Under the pieces are notes generated by a model that saw only the letters and a list, made by a program, of their open reading frames with translations, was not told the DNA's origin and made no database searches. This document shows positions 1 to 12,500 of a DNA stretch of 64,000 nt, in pieces. Numbering within the stretch: the first letter of the stretch is position 1; each line of letters starts with the position of its first letter. The DNA is from Malurus cyaneus samueli (Eukaryota; Chordata; Aves; Passeriformes; Maluridae), in the NCBI GenBank assembly GCA_009741485.1, contig CM019214.1, positions 23,520,267 through 23,584,266 of the forward strand, in the 5' to 3' direction. A program made the position numbers and the translations under genes.

Positions 1-3000
1 AGAAAGGTTTGAGTGTCTTGGACTGAGAGAGCAGCCTGGTTTCCAAGCTTCTGGACTGTGAAATGTTGCACAAAAGTCTGGCACTGCTGTTACACACGTG
101 GTTTCCAGGAGCTCTTTCTGAACAGAAATAGCTGATACTGCTGTTCCTTGTGTTACCTTTGGGGTGAATGATATGTGTTCCAAATACCTTATGAAATTCT
201 GTTTGTTATGGACTTAAGTACAGACGTGTCCCTCTTCATGAGCAGAGGGTGGCTGAACTTAGTGTCTCAGTGTCCTAATGACAGCCCTTCAAGTGTGAGG
301 ATGCAAGCACCTAATTTTCCCTTGAGAAAAGCATCAATATATTTTTATAGGTGTCTTAAATGTCTAGGCTAGGAAATTACATGAGGTAAGTTGCTTCAGT
401 TTATAGTTTTTACCTGAATTTCCATATGGGTGCCCCTCAATTACTGTTTCTTTTTTGGCCTCTTAGTTGTTGTGCAGGATGTATTTAAATTTTATTGAGA
501 ATTCCAAATGTTTTATTTTCTATCTACTAATTTTAGCTTAACTCCACAAGTTTCTAGTAATACAGTAACTGCACTCAAGTGTTGCATGAATGATTTAAAA
601 TTAGAAACATTCTGATTATTTCACAGACTAGTTTGGAAACAAGTTTCCAGATGTCTGTAGAATTATGTGGCATGTACAGATTTGAACAGGAATTCATCCT
701 CTGAATTGACATGTTTTCAATCACCAAGTTCTTGGAAGGACTCCATCAATTTTATATCACTCTGCTTTTTGTGTGTGACATAAAATGCCTTTCTTTTGGA
801 TTCACATTGTCAGCCTAGATTTTACTTATTTTGTGGCAGGAATTGGATAAATCAGGTAAAAATACAATATGCAGTACTCAGTGCTGTTGCTCTGTCAATC
901 TTATTAAGCTAACCTGTTTCAAATATTGGCATTCTGCAAGTGCTTGTGGATGCAGAACTTGACTAATTGTTTCCTCTGATTTTAGGGTTGCAGCATATAT
1001 GTAAATTCAGATTACATGTGCCTTGTTGAGAATTTTCTTTCAGAAGAGAGGGAAAAACTTTTTCAACTATCCCCATCTCTGAATGTAGCTTGCTTTCCAT
1101 TGATGTTGGTAGTTTGGATTAAGCATTTTCTCTGTTTCTCTTTCACTTTCATTCTCTTAAAATGTTCACAAAGTTAAATTTCTATGTTTTTTTAAATATT
1201 CTCTAAGTTCAGAGTTTGGGAAAACTTGTTAGTGGCTGAGAAATGGATTCTGAGGTTTGTTCCAGTTTGTTTGTAGTGATATGTCAATGGTTTTAAATGA
1301 ATTTGATACAAGGTGCACAATTTAGTCATTTTGATAGTTGTGCTCTCAGATACTGAAAGCAAAGAAGAGAGCCTCAAAGTGGTATGAAATCTTATCCTGT
1401 TAGTTTTGCCAACTGGTGGTGGGTTTTCTTTTTAATTGCACTGCTCCCAAATCCCTTATATAAATAAGATATACATGGGACTAATCTCAGCAAAGTGCTT
1501 GACTGATTGGTTAACTGCAGTCACTTATAACTGGAAGCCAGTGTGTGTTGGAGATTATTAAACCAGAGTGAAGTAAAGTAGTTCACTTGAAACTTAAGTA
1601 CTGTTAGCTTTTCTCAAACAAAACTTCTTAAATCATTGAGGGAACTACAAATTTTAAATGAGCAGTTGAGGCTACCAGATTTCACACCCAGTATTTTTGC
1701 AATCCATCCATGGTTCCTCTAGGGCCACAAAGAAATTAGATACTTCAGTCTGGTGCTGCGTGATCACTTCACTGGGTCAGAGTATAGGGAATCAGCTCTC
1801 TGGTGCAAGTATGGAAATGATGATAAAAAGGAACTTAAATAGTTAAAAAGTTTTTAGTGTATTAGAGGCTTTTGGGCAGAGGAAAAAGTAGGGGACTAAG
1901 ATTAAGGAAAGTGGGATTAAATTCCAGGTTTATCTAAGGAACGAAGTAAAGTAGTGGGATGGGATCAAGGGAAGGAGAAATTTGAAGCCTAATGAAGAAG
2001 GAACACAGTAGCTGATGGATGTGAGATTCAGTCAGATGTGAAAAGTTGCATTGGGGAGTGCAACTATAATAATTGCTTGTGGACGGACACATTTAAATTG
2101 ATATATTTTCACAGTTATATTGACTTATTTATAACAGGAAACAGTCTAAATTGAAAGACAAGTAAAATAGGTAATTTTTTTAACCTATTTCTGTAGGCTA
2201 ATAAAGTAACAAATATTAGCAGAATTTAATGTTTTTTCTTAACTCCTTCCTCAGAGTTAAGATGTCTGATTGAAATGCACATTCCCTCACAGTTCTAAAT
2301 AGTTCTAAATGGCTCTAAAAGCAGTCCTTTTCAGATTATTGTTGCTGATAGAGGAATAGTGTTTGCAATATGTGAAAATTAACTTCTCTTTTATTAACAG
2401 TATTAATCTTTTCCATAGTAGTAATGAATTTCAGTGACTAGCTTAAGAGTTTGTGGTTTTTTAGTAATTAGCAGAGATGTGTATCAGTGTCTGTTGCTTT
2501 CAGAAGCTTGTTTCTATCATGGCCTCTTGATTTACCATCTATCTATACTAATTTCTCAAGCAGAGGAGCATTGATCTAAAATCTGAGCCTTTGTTTAAGC
2601 ATATCTACAGTAGAAATAGGTCCACTTAGCATTTGTGTTTCACTTTCCTGTTTAAAAATAAAAAAAAAACAAAAAAAAACCCAGAGCAGCAGCAAGTATA
2701 ATTTCATCTGATGTGCTTCCAAAAGCATGTAAGCCTGTTATCATCTTGCTAATGTGATACAGAAAGATGCAAGAAGCCTTGGGGGTTTTTGTGCTACTCT
2801 AGAGTTGCATGTAGTTTGTGTTGGGTAGGGTAACAATTTATAACAAGTGTAAACTGTAATTTTTTTAAAGGGAAACAATTTTGTTTAATTCAATTATGTA
2901 TAGTGCATGGTCAAAACCACTAATTTTAATACTTGTCAGACATTTTATGGTTTGACATGCTGTTGCCTGTAGACAACTCAAGCATGTACTAGTGATGCTT

Positions 3001-3362
3001 AATATATACATTCATCAGTAAACAGATTATAAAACTATGTACTAATCCATGTTAATTACAAAAAACTGGTTTTAGGAAAATTACACCTGTCCCAAATGCA
3101 CTTTGTTATTTTATAATGTTTCTTCTTCGCATAAGAATCACAGAAAATATTTTTGTAATGCGGGTAATATTGTACTGTCCCTAAATATCATTGCAGCAGA
3201 TAGATGGTTTTCATCAATTTATCATGCTGTGCCTTGTTTGCTTAAATTTGAAATTGCAAGATAAATCCTATGTAACTAGTAGATCGTTATAGACATACAC
3301 TTGACAAATCTCTTCACATTTTTATAGCAAATGCTATAGACACTAACTTATTTATTTCCTAG
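1..3362 (+). other. MOSPD2: MOSPD2 5' intron (partial)
   Basis: AT-rich intronic sequence ending in an AG acceptor at 3361-3362. The first placed exon starts mid-codon (phase 1), so at least one coding exon lies upstream of the window. I looked here for the expected preceding exon, rich in Arg and Glu, and did not see it. Minor features are an A-rich run at 2654-2679 and a 10-bp direct duplication at 2291-2310. Nothing else is supported. Confidence 0.8.
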
Positions 3363-3518
3363 ATAAATCAGATAAATACGATTCTAGAGATGTGGAAAGA
3401 CTTCAGCAAGATGATAAATGGGTTGAAAACTACTTGATTTGGCGTCACGATGTTGTGGATGATACTTTAAAGATGATTGATGAAAGCTTTCAGTGGAGGA
3501 AAGAATACACTGTTAATG
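3363..3518 (+). CDS. MOSPD2: MOSPD2 coding exon encoding the segment before the CRAL-TRIO core
   Basis: 156 nt. It starts in phase 1 after the acceptor AG at 3361-3362 and ends with one base of a split codon before the donor GTAAGC at 3519. It encodes K-S-D-K-Y-D-S-R-D-V then ERLQQDDKWVENYLIWRHDV and ends FQWRKEYTVN. This is the helical N-terminal stretch of MOSPD2, with the conserved WRH and FQWRKE patches. In the family the next residue is Asp, which fits the trailing G, but the following residues are not found downstream (see findings). Confidence 0.95.
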
Positions 3519-6500
3519 GTAAGCTGTGTTATATAGTGATATTGAAAGTGCATGTTGCTTTCCTATTGAACTACCACTGACCTCTAGATTTAGTTTTATT
3601 AAGAACCTCTTAAAGGTTTGCAAATACAATGGAGAGATGAGCAAGAACTTTCAAAAAAAAAACAAAAAAGAGGAAAAAGTAATGCTTTTTATGTTGACCA
3701 GTAGTGTTTCAGTTTTGTTGTGGTTTCCATATATCTATTGAAAGGTTCTTTAAGCGGAAGGAAGGCAGATAGCTATCTCTTAGTTTTGTCTCTTTGCTTT
3801 ATTGAGTAGAGCCCTAAAAAAAGAGCAAATAAGAAAGAAATCCTACAACAAACAGGGCTGTCTTGTTCATTGTAATAGCGCTAGTCTGGTACACTAAATA
3901 AGAGAGTCTCATTTTTGTGCTATGAGAAATGTTTTGAAGGTGAACTCTATCTATGGGACTTCACACTCGGAATTAAAGGATAGAGCATGGTGGAGGTGGC
4001 TTCAAATATGAAAAAGAATAAACATTTGCAACATTTTCTTATGTAATTTTTTTCAATTACTCTTATTTCATAAACAGATCCTATCCTAGCATGAGAAGAA
4101 GATAGTGAAGATTTCAACTGATGCCAATATTTGCATTAGTTTAATAAAGGCCTTAGAAAGTGGCTTGTAATTTTCTTTTGCATTTTTAGATGGTTATTTG
4201 AAATTGGTGCTCTCTTTCTGCATGGATACGATAAAGAAGGCTATAAGTTATGTAAGTTTTACAGAATGTACTATTTTCAGTCACTAATAGTTATTTCTAG
4301 TATTTTATCTTGAAAAATAAGCATTTAAAGAACAGACATAGGTATGTCTTGGCTACTATTTTTGCTTAAAAAGTTAACTGAGTCATAATTTTTTTTTTTT
4401 TAATCATAAAATCTGCTGAGTTGGAGGTGACCCAGAAGGATCATGGAGTCCAACTCCTGACCCTGCACAGGACATTCTGAGAATCCCACCATGGCCTGAC
4501 TCTGACAGACTTGGTGCTGTGATCACTGTCTTAAACAAGATTATAATAGTTTAATATATGTTCTGTGTTGAGTAGGGGTTTCTTTTCATCTTGAAATACA
4601 CAGTCTAGGTCACATGTTATATTTAAAAACAAATGTTTCTTTGCTTGAAATAAGGTACTTTTTACTTTAGTCTTGCAACTGGAAGTAAATGACACGGAGA
4701 AAAAATCTGGTTTTTTTTACTAAGACTTTACAAGTTTCAGGGAGAGGATATTGAACATATCTAAAATTATTTTCAGACTTGTCTAACTTTGTAAAGGTAG
4801 CAAAAATGTAAGCTTCTCTGAATATTTCTTTACATTACTGCCCTGAATATTTATTTCCTCACTTACTGTATAATCAGTAAATTGATTTCAGACACTTTTA
4901 TAAGGTCTTTTACTTTGAATTATGCCTGTGGGTTTTTTGGTTTGTTTTTTTTGTGGGTTTTTTTGTTGTTGTTTTTGTTTAGTGGTTTTGTGGGGGTTTT
5001 TTTGTTTGTTTATTTGGTTGTTTGGGTTTTTTGGTTTGGTTTTTGGGGATTTCTAAAGTTTTTTTGTTTGTTTTTTGTTTTGTTCTTTTTTTGTGGAAAA
5101 CAAAGTCTCAGTATGACTTAATTTTTTTATTCCAGAAGAATATGTACTCGGCTTTCATTTATACTATATTGCTCATCTCCTGGAATTTTTCATTTTGTTT
5201 CAGAAAGATCTGTTGCATTTTATATAATTCTTAGTGTGTTTATAAATAGCTTTTCAAAACATCAACTGCAGTGCCAAGGAGAAAAGGAAACATTAATTTT
5301 ACTGCAATACCTAGAACACATACTGAGCATAATATTGTCTGAAGACCATGTGATTTTAATTTTAAATTATGAAATTATAATCCAGGTAAATAGTCTCTAA
5401 ATACACAAAAAGTGGTTTTCCACTTTAACATTTCTTCTGGGGTGTAATTCTTTGTGTTTTCAGTTTTTAAAAAATTATAGTAAAAGAAGTGAATTAGGAA
5501 AACAGGGTCTGTGAAGAGGTGTGCAGTTGTTTTTCTGGCTGTTCAGTGGACACAAAATCAGGACAAACGTAGAATACAAGCTCAGAATTGTTAATACATT
5601 CAAGTGCATCCTGTATGGTTACTTGCATGATGTTTTCTGTTAGCTTGGATGTTTCATTTCAACTTTTGTGTGTGTTTTTGTTCAAGTTTGGTTCAAAGTG
5701 AAACATCATACAAGAGATCCTAAACAGCAACTTGACAAAAAGAAACTGGTTGCTTTTTGGTTAGAACATTATGCCAAGAGAGATCATGGAAAGCCCTTAA
5801 CAGTAGTATTTGACATGGCTGAAACTGGAATCAGTCACATAGTAAGTACTTTTACTGTCTTGTCTTGATTGCTTTTGGAATTATTTGACCTGTGTTCCTA
5901 GAAAAAGGGAAGTTCCTGTACAATCCTTGACACCTAAATAACTTAACAATCATTGAGATCAGTGATATGTAGAGCTTTTTCCCATGACATGAGCGGTTTC
6001 CAAAATTTTTTGTTAAATTTTTAACTGTCTGCTGCAACAGGCTGAAAACTTGCTTTAGGTTGGTGACTGAGATGGATCTAAGCTGGTTTCAATTGCAAGG
6101 TTGAGATCTTGCCTATCAACACATATTTGCTGATTTAATCTAATAATTAAATATCTCACAGATTGTCTATAGGTTAAAAAACAAAATGTATTTCTATGGA
6201 ATAATTACATTTTTCTTAGCAAGTGCCATGCTGTCCAGTTATTACAGGAATGGCTGAAACTTGTATCTTATTCTTTGTACTTTTTTCTTCTGCTGGTGGT
6301 GATATGGCAAGAATGAATTTAAATATAAGCAAGAAAAAACATACCCTCAAATCCTACTCCAAAATCTTGTTTATACCTAGCATAGGTGAGATTATTAATG
6401 ATGCATTAGTATCTTGCAGCTCTGCAGTATGGGCCACCAGCTTATGAGGAGGTATTTTGACAAATAAATATGGTGATATTCTGTTGGCAGCGAGAGCTGT

Positions 6501-9500
6501 CTATCCATACTCTTAAAAAAAAAGTCGGAACTTTAAATAATAGGAATAAAGGATTGTAATAATTTCCTTGATGTGAAAGACTAATTTGGTTTGGGTTTTA
6601 TGGAATGTATCTTGGAGCAGCTTTTTTTCCCCTGTGTCTTTGAGGCTCCCAGAAACAAAATCTCAGCAAGTGCTGTCTGTAACTGTCCCGTTATACTAAC
6701 TGCAAAGCAAGATAGTATAATGTTTATCATAGAACAGGAATACTTTTTAACAGCTGTTTGAAGCCATGTGGAGTAATTAATAAATTTTATCCTAAAAGGA
6801 AAAGAACATGGACCTCTCAGCTCTTTTCCAGAGCATGCCTCATTTGTTTGTTTCATTGCTATGAGCATTTACTGTATATCACTCTTATCACTGGTATGCA
6901 GCAGATAATTCTGGTAGTTCATGACTTGTTGCACCAGTTTAGGTAACTAGAATAGATGCAGCTATTGAATGGTCTGTGAAATCTGCACTTCTAATTCCAG
7001 GCTTTCATCAAAATAACAGATGTATCCTTCTGCTGTCTGATAGTGTTGCCTTTGGACAGGCAGCAGAATAGAGAGCAGCATCCTGATTAATGGGGTTCTT
7101 ATCATTCTAATCTATCACTGTGTTTATTCTGCTAAATGAAAGATGCTGCATTTGGTACAAGCAACAGACAGTTGAGATAAATGCTTCTGTTAGAGGCCAC
7201 CTTCTGCCTGTAAGAAGACAAGCTTTGAGTTAGTTTCTAGTTGCTGAAGCCACTTAAAATGCTTTCAGGTTGCTTGTAGTCCTTACATGATGTTAGTTTT
7301 TTGGGGTTTTTTTTCACTCTCCAGAAATGTTTTAATAGTGTGTCTACATCACCCTAGGAGCCCCTTCACCATTCTTACTGTTATGAGAGGTCTTGGATCC
7401 TCAGCCAGAAATGTTCTGTACTATTAGGCAGTAGGAATGGTCACTTCTGGTAAAAGAATTGGGGAAAGTATTCATGGCAGGTTTCCCACCTGAGTACCTT
7501 ATTGTGGTAAGGTATCTCTTACTTTATTTCTATACCTGTTTAATAAAAAGCCTTCCTTGCCCTCTACTGTACAGCCAGTTCCAGTATACCTGGATTTTGC
7601 AAAGGAGACTGACTGTACTATTTCTGTGCAGTCGCTCATTGGATAGAGGCATCCTGAAAATGGGTGGTGTAAAAGAGAGCTGTCTCTGCCTATAGTTTCT
7701 CTGCATGCCATCAACTAATACTAGACCAACAATTCTCCTTGAAGGAAAACCTTTTTTTTTCCCTTTGGAAATTTAATACTGAGTGTAGTAATATATTGCA
7801 CAGTATGCAAGATAATTACTGAAGAGAAATTTCAGTATATTGAGTACTCTTCCATCTGTCAAGCTTCTCTAGTGCTAAAGGTTTATTTACCCTGTATTCT
7901 TCCTGCACATTTTGAATCCTGTTAATACTCTGCAGTACTTTAGATGTCTTAGTTATTGCACTGATTGTAGGTCTGTTGACTTCTTTCTTAGATCATAAAG
8001 GGAAATGTCACCACAATCCTGCAGCAGTTTAATGAATAAAGCTTTGCATTGTATTTTGATGATGTTTGTAGTGTGTTGAACATAGTTGACTATAATACAA
8101 CTGTATTGTGATACTCATTAAATGCCTTAACTAAGCCTGTATTTTTAATGTTTTTGTTTGCACTGCATTTATGCTGTGATTTTATTTTAGGACTTGGATT
8201 TTGTCCGGTTTATTGTCAACTGTTTTACAGATTATTACCCAAACTTCCTCAGTAAGTATTGTATATTAAGCTTTAAGCATTGTAGACTTGTGTAACAAGA
8301 GTGTTTTATAATATAAAAGATGGCAAAGATAAAGTGTTTTTTTCATGTTTTTCTGTGGTACATGTTTATCAGAATACATGTGAATATTAGAGTCAGGATA
8401 TTCTTGGCACAACTTTGTATGGTAAATAAACTTTACGTTCACCAAAAATCAACTGTCTTTTTCTGAAGTAATAATCTACATGTTTATACATATTAAAAAT
8501 TAATATAAGCATATAAGAGAATTGTATTGGCCTGTTTTTCCTTTGCTCCTTGATACTCATGACAGTTTTTATCCTTCAGGAGTCTGCAGGGGAATGAATG
8601 GCTCTAGAAAATTTAGGGAGCAGTGGTTTGTTCTGAAAATGAGTAATGCATTTTTGTGTGCACATTTAGAAAACCCTGCATGCTTGCCTGCTATTTTTTT
8701 TTGTGCTTTGGCAGACACTGCATAATTCTTGCTAGCTCATCTTAAATATGTGATGGATTTTAGGGGAAAATGGCTGTGAATGTTGGAATTCCATACAGCA
8801 ACTGCTTAAACTCTGAATATTAGATTTTGGCTTGGTGATATTAGGCTTGGTGATCAAAGTTCAAAGCTTTGATCAAATACCAAACTTAAAGGTACATGCA
8901 GCATTGTTTTTCTTTCTTTCTCAATCAAGAGAAAACAAAATGGGGACAACTTCTATGCTAAAATAAAGAGTATTTGGAAAAGATAGATATACAGAGACTG
9001 ATGGTTATTTGTTTCTTTGTGAAGTAAGAGGTGCTGAATAAACTTGTTAAACTTTGTTCTCTTCACAAAGCAAGCTGAACTTGCTAGGTCAGGTTGAGAT
9101 CTTGCCTTTCTTTCCCTTACTTCGGAGATGAGTTATTAGTAACAATATGCCAGAAAAGTAATATCCTAGGAAGTATATAAACAATATATAACTTGGAATT
9201 TTATTGTCTGTTGTCCAGGCAAACAACTAATGTTTCCATATAGCAATAGCAATAGGTTTGTACAAAATTACTTTTACAAGGAAGTGAACATTGATTTTTG
9301 TAAAAGTGAATATTTACTTTTTACATAAACATTACTGTTGTGCTTGCTCTTAAACAGAGAAATACCTAGCACTTGGTATTCAGATTTTTTTTTCTTTTCA
9401 GCAAAAATCGTAATATTTGAAATGCCATGGATAATGAATGGTAAGTTATTATTTATTTTTATTTTTTCTCAGATTTTGATAACTTAAAAAATTTAGCAGC

Positions 9501-12500
9501 ATAAATAGGAAGCGTTTTTCTACTCAGTGTAGATACAGCTGAATAACGGAGTTTGTTAAACACTCATCTTTAAATCTGCATTACTTCCTTTTTTCTTCTG
9601 TCATTGTGTTTTGGATCATGCTTTACATGAAGTCTGTATTCATCCTATTTTTAAAGGTTGAGAGTCCTTGGTAAATAGTCTGTTCCTTAAATGCTTCTGA
9701 CTAGAATCCTTTCAGGAAACCAGTTATGAGCAGTGATGGTAACCAGCTAAAAACTAGAATACACTAAATAGTGGATTAAGATGGATGCCTGACACTGGGC
9801 ACTGATATGGTTACATTTGTTTCAATATGGGTACTTCAATAATTATCTGTAACTATAAGGTACAAGATAAATGTGCTATTCCTCTGTTGTTCCATATGAA
9901 TGCATATTTTTTATGCTGGCTTTATTTAATTTAATTAAATAAATTTAATTTTCCTGCATATTCATGTTTTACTATCACTGAAATAAACATGTCTTTGTAA
10001 ATGCTTTGTAGAACTAAACAAATAGCCTTTAAATCAGCAAAGCATTTCAGCTAAGAAGCATGTGTAGGTATCTTTCCCAACCTCTGTCACTTAGATTTGG
10101 AAATAGAATTGGTTTTACATGTTCAGCACTTCAAGGTCTAAGTTCCAAGACAACAGAGTTGTCAGTTATTAAATCAAAGACACTGTTTCCATTTTGTCTG
10201 CAAATAATATTTTTTTTCCTTGCACTGTTTATCCCAGTTATAATAGATACTTTCAGAGCAGGTTCTGCTATATCTTCAGGGGTGCATTGAACTTGTATTA
10301 TATAAGGTCAACCAATACACTGAAAAGAACCTACAAAAACGAACAAAATAAAAAATTCCCTTCCTGACAACTTATATTACCTTTTGTTTTGTTTGGTTTT
10401 TCAAAGCTGCTTTTAAAATCGTGAAGGGTTGGCTTGGCCCAGAAGCAGTAAGCATGTTAAAGTTCACAAACAAGAGTGATGTTCAGGAATACATCAGTGG
10501 AGAGTATCTGCCACCTCACATGGGTGGAACTGTAAGTATAATAACATTCCCATTGTTACAGGTTGAGACACTGCTATAAATCCCATGTGTGGGAGTTGAG
10601 GGTTGGCACTTCACAGATGTTAGATTTCTTGAAATTATTTTGCCAATAATAATTTTAAAATCACAGTATTACAAAATAGGTTAACTTCCATGAGAATTTG
10701 GTATCTGCACTCTTAAGTACAGAACTATTTTTTCTGGATCATTCATCCTCTTACAAGTCATTGGAAGCCACTCAGGTTTTAGGACCTTTAAGAAAAATTA
10801 TCTGTTTTAAGTGGCATTCTTCTTTCTACTTTTCTTCCTTCCTGATAAATTGGAGATGCTGTTTGTTCATGAAACAAGTTCTATGAACAGAAAGTAGGTT
10901 TCATGGAACTCTGAGAGTTCTAGTCCTGCTTTAAAGTTATGGTTCACTAAAGGCAGTTACATTGTAGCTATTTCCCCTTTGTCGTCTCTAGGGCTGCATG
11001 TTAAGATATGGCTGTGGAAGATACTTTTCAAAGGAGACTTTTCAGACTAAGGTAGAGCTCCAAAGTGGTTCAAGCAGCATCAGTTTAACAGAACCAGAAT
11101 CCACTTCTAGTGCAGTCTAAAGAGTGGAACATCACAAGCATCTTGCACAGCAGGTTTCACTTTTTACAAGGCTAGTGGATCAGTATTGCATAATCTTTAT
11201 AATAAATTTGCAGAAAAATTATGCTTTAAAATGTTTATATGCCATTTATGGTAGTAGAATAAGCCTACTGCAGGGGAGTTACTTTTAATTGTCATTTTTA
11301 TACCTTTTATTTTCTGAAATACTTCTGTCATTATAGCAGTAACAATATGGAGGAGGGTTGTGTTTCAGCAATAGCAGGGGAGGCCACGTTCCTTTGTATA
11401 TGAATTCAGGGTAGTGTTACTGTGGCCAGAACATATGAAACTTGTTTGGAGAACATAAAAGAATGTTACCTTATTTTTTATTTGACTGAGATTAACACCA
11501 TTTAAAAAGTGCTTTTGCATGAGACTCTGGAGAAAAGATAGCCTTTTCCTGACTCCCCAGTCTCACATAAGAACTTTCTCATGTGCAAGAAAGCTGAAAT
11601 TGCTGAACTTCAGTAATGGGCATTGAGGAAAGGGCTGATGATATCTGAAGCGGCTTCAGTAAGGAACTGAATGTTGTTTTAGCAGTGGTTCTGGGCCTGG
11701 CTCCTGTGGTATTGTCTTACTGTTGCAATAGAGGGGCAAGTTTTTTCCTCATTAAAACTGAGTATCTACTGTATCTGCTTTTTAGGCTGTCTTACCTAAT
11801 ATTTAGGTATAGTAGTAAGTAAGTAAGTAGTAAATTAGGTTAGACCATCTTATCTAATAGTTTGTTATGTCTTTAAAGAAAGAATTTGTGGTTTTCCTAA
11901 ATCGCTTCCTGAAGCATCTGATGGCACGTGCAATCTTATCTCTAATCCTGCCTTGGTCCTGAAAGGTCTTACTGCTGGGTTAGTGTTTGTTGATCAAGCT
12001 GGTTCCATGTTGCCCATCTTCTGAGAGCATTATCAAGTTTCAGAATCATGGAGGCAGCTTATCCAGATCATTTGTCTGGGGTAGGAAGTTGCAGTGGCAG
12101 AAATACAGTAAATTTGCTTAACAAGAACACCAAAGGTTTTGACAATTTCAGAAAAACGGCTGTATCTCTGCCCTGTATTATTAAGAGCCTCATTCTTTGA
12201 ACCAGCATATGCTTTATCTAACTACTGAGTTTCACTTGATGGGTGTTTTCAGCTTTTAACCTCAGAACTGTCATGATTTGGAAGAATTGTTAGCAAATAC
12301 TGAGACTCCAAATTGTGCTCTGGATCTTTCTTTGTAAGTTTTCTTCAGTTTATACAGTAAAGCAGGATTTTTGCATCTCTCTAATAGCAAGGGGTTTTTC
12401 AGTGACCAGACAAAAAAACAACTTAATGGTCTTTTCTCAGAATTTGGCTTTTCTTAATGTTATAAATCTTGGCTTCTCTTAAAGCAACTGAATAGAGTAC

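Larger units (their letters stand above)
4252..5686 (+). other. MOSPD2: MOSPD2 intron with CR1 fragment and T/G-rich tract
   Basis: 1435-nt intron with donor GTAAGT and acceptor TTCAAG. It contains a minus-strand CR1 3' end (4402-4532) and a long T/G low-complexity tract (4929-5095), both listed separately. Confidence 0.85.

Noticed and set aside
3705..3744. 40-nt phase-compatible candidate for the missing MOSPD2 micro-exon
   Set aside because: It restores the frame, but the encoded residues do not resemble the family, the donor (GTTCTT) and the acceptor tract are weak, and it is 15 nt longer than expected.
4882..5234. Hydrophobic open frames in the MOSPD2 intron
   Set aside because: Translations of a T/G tract, not exons.
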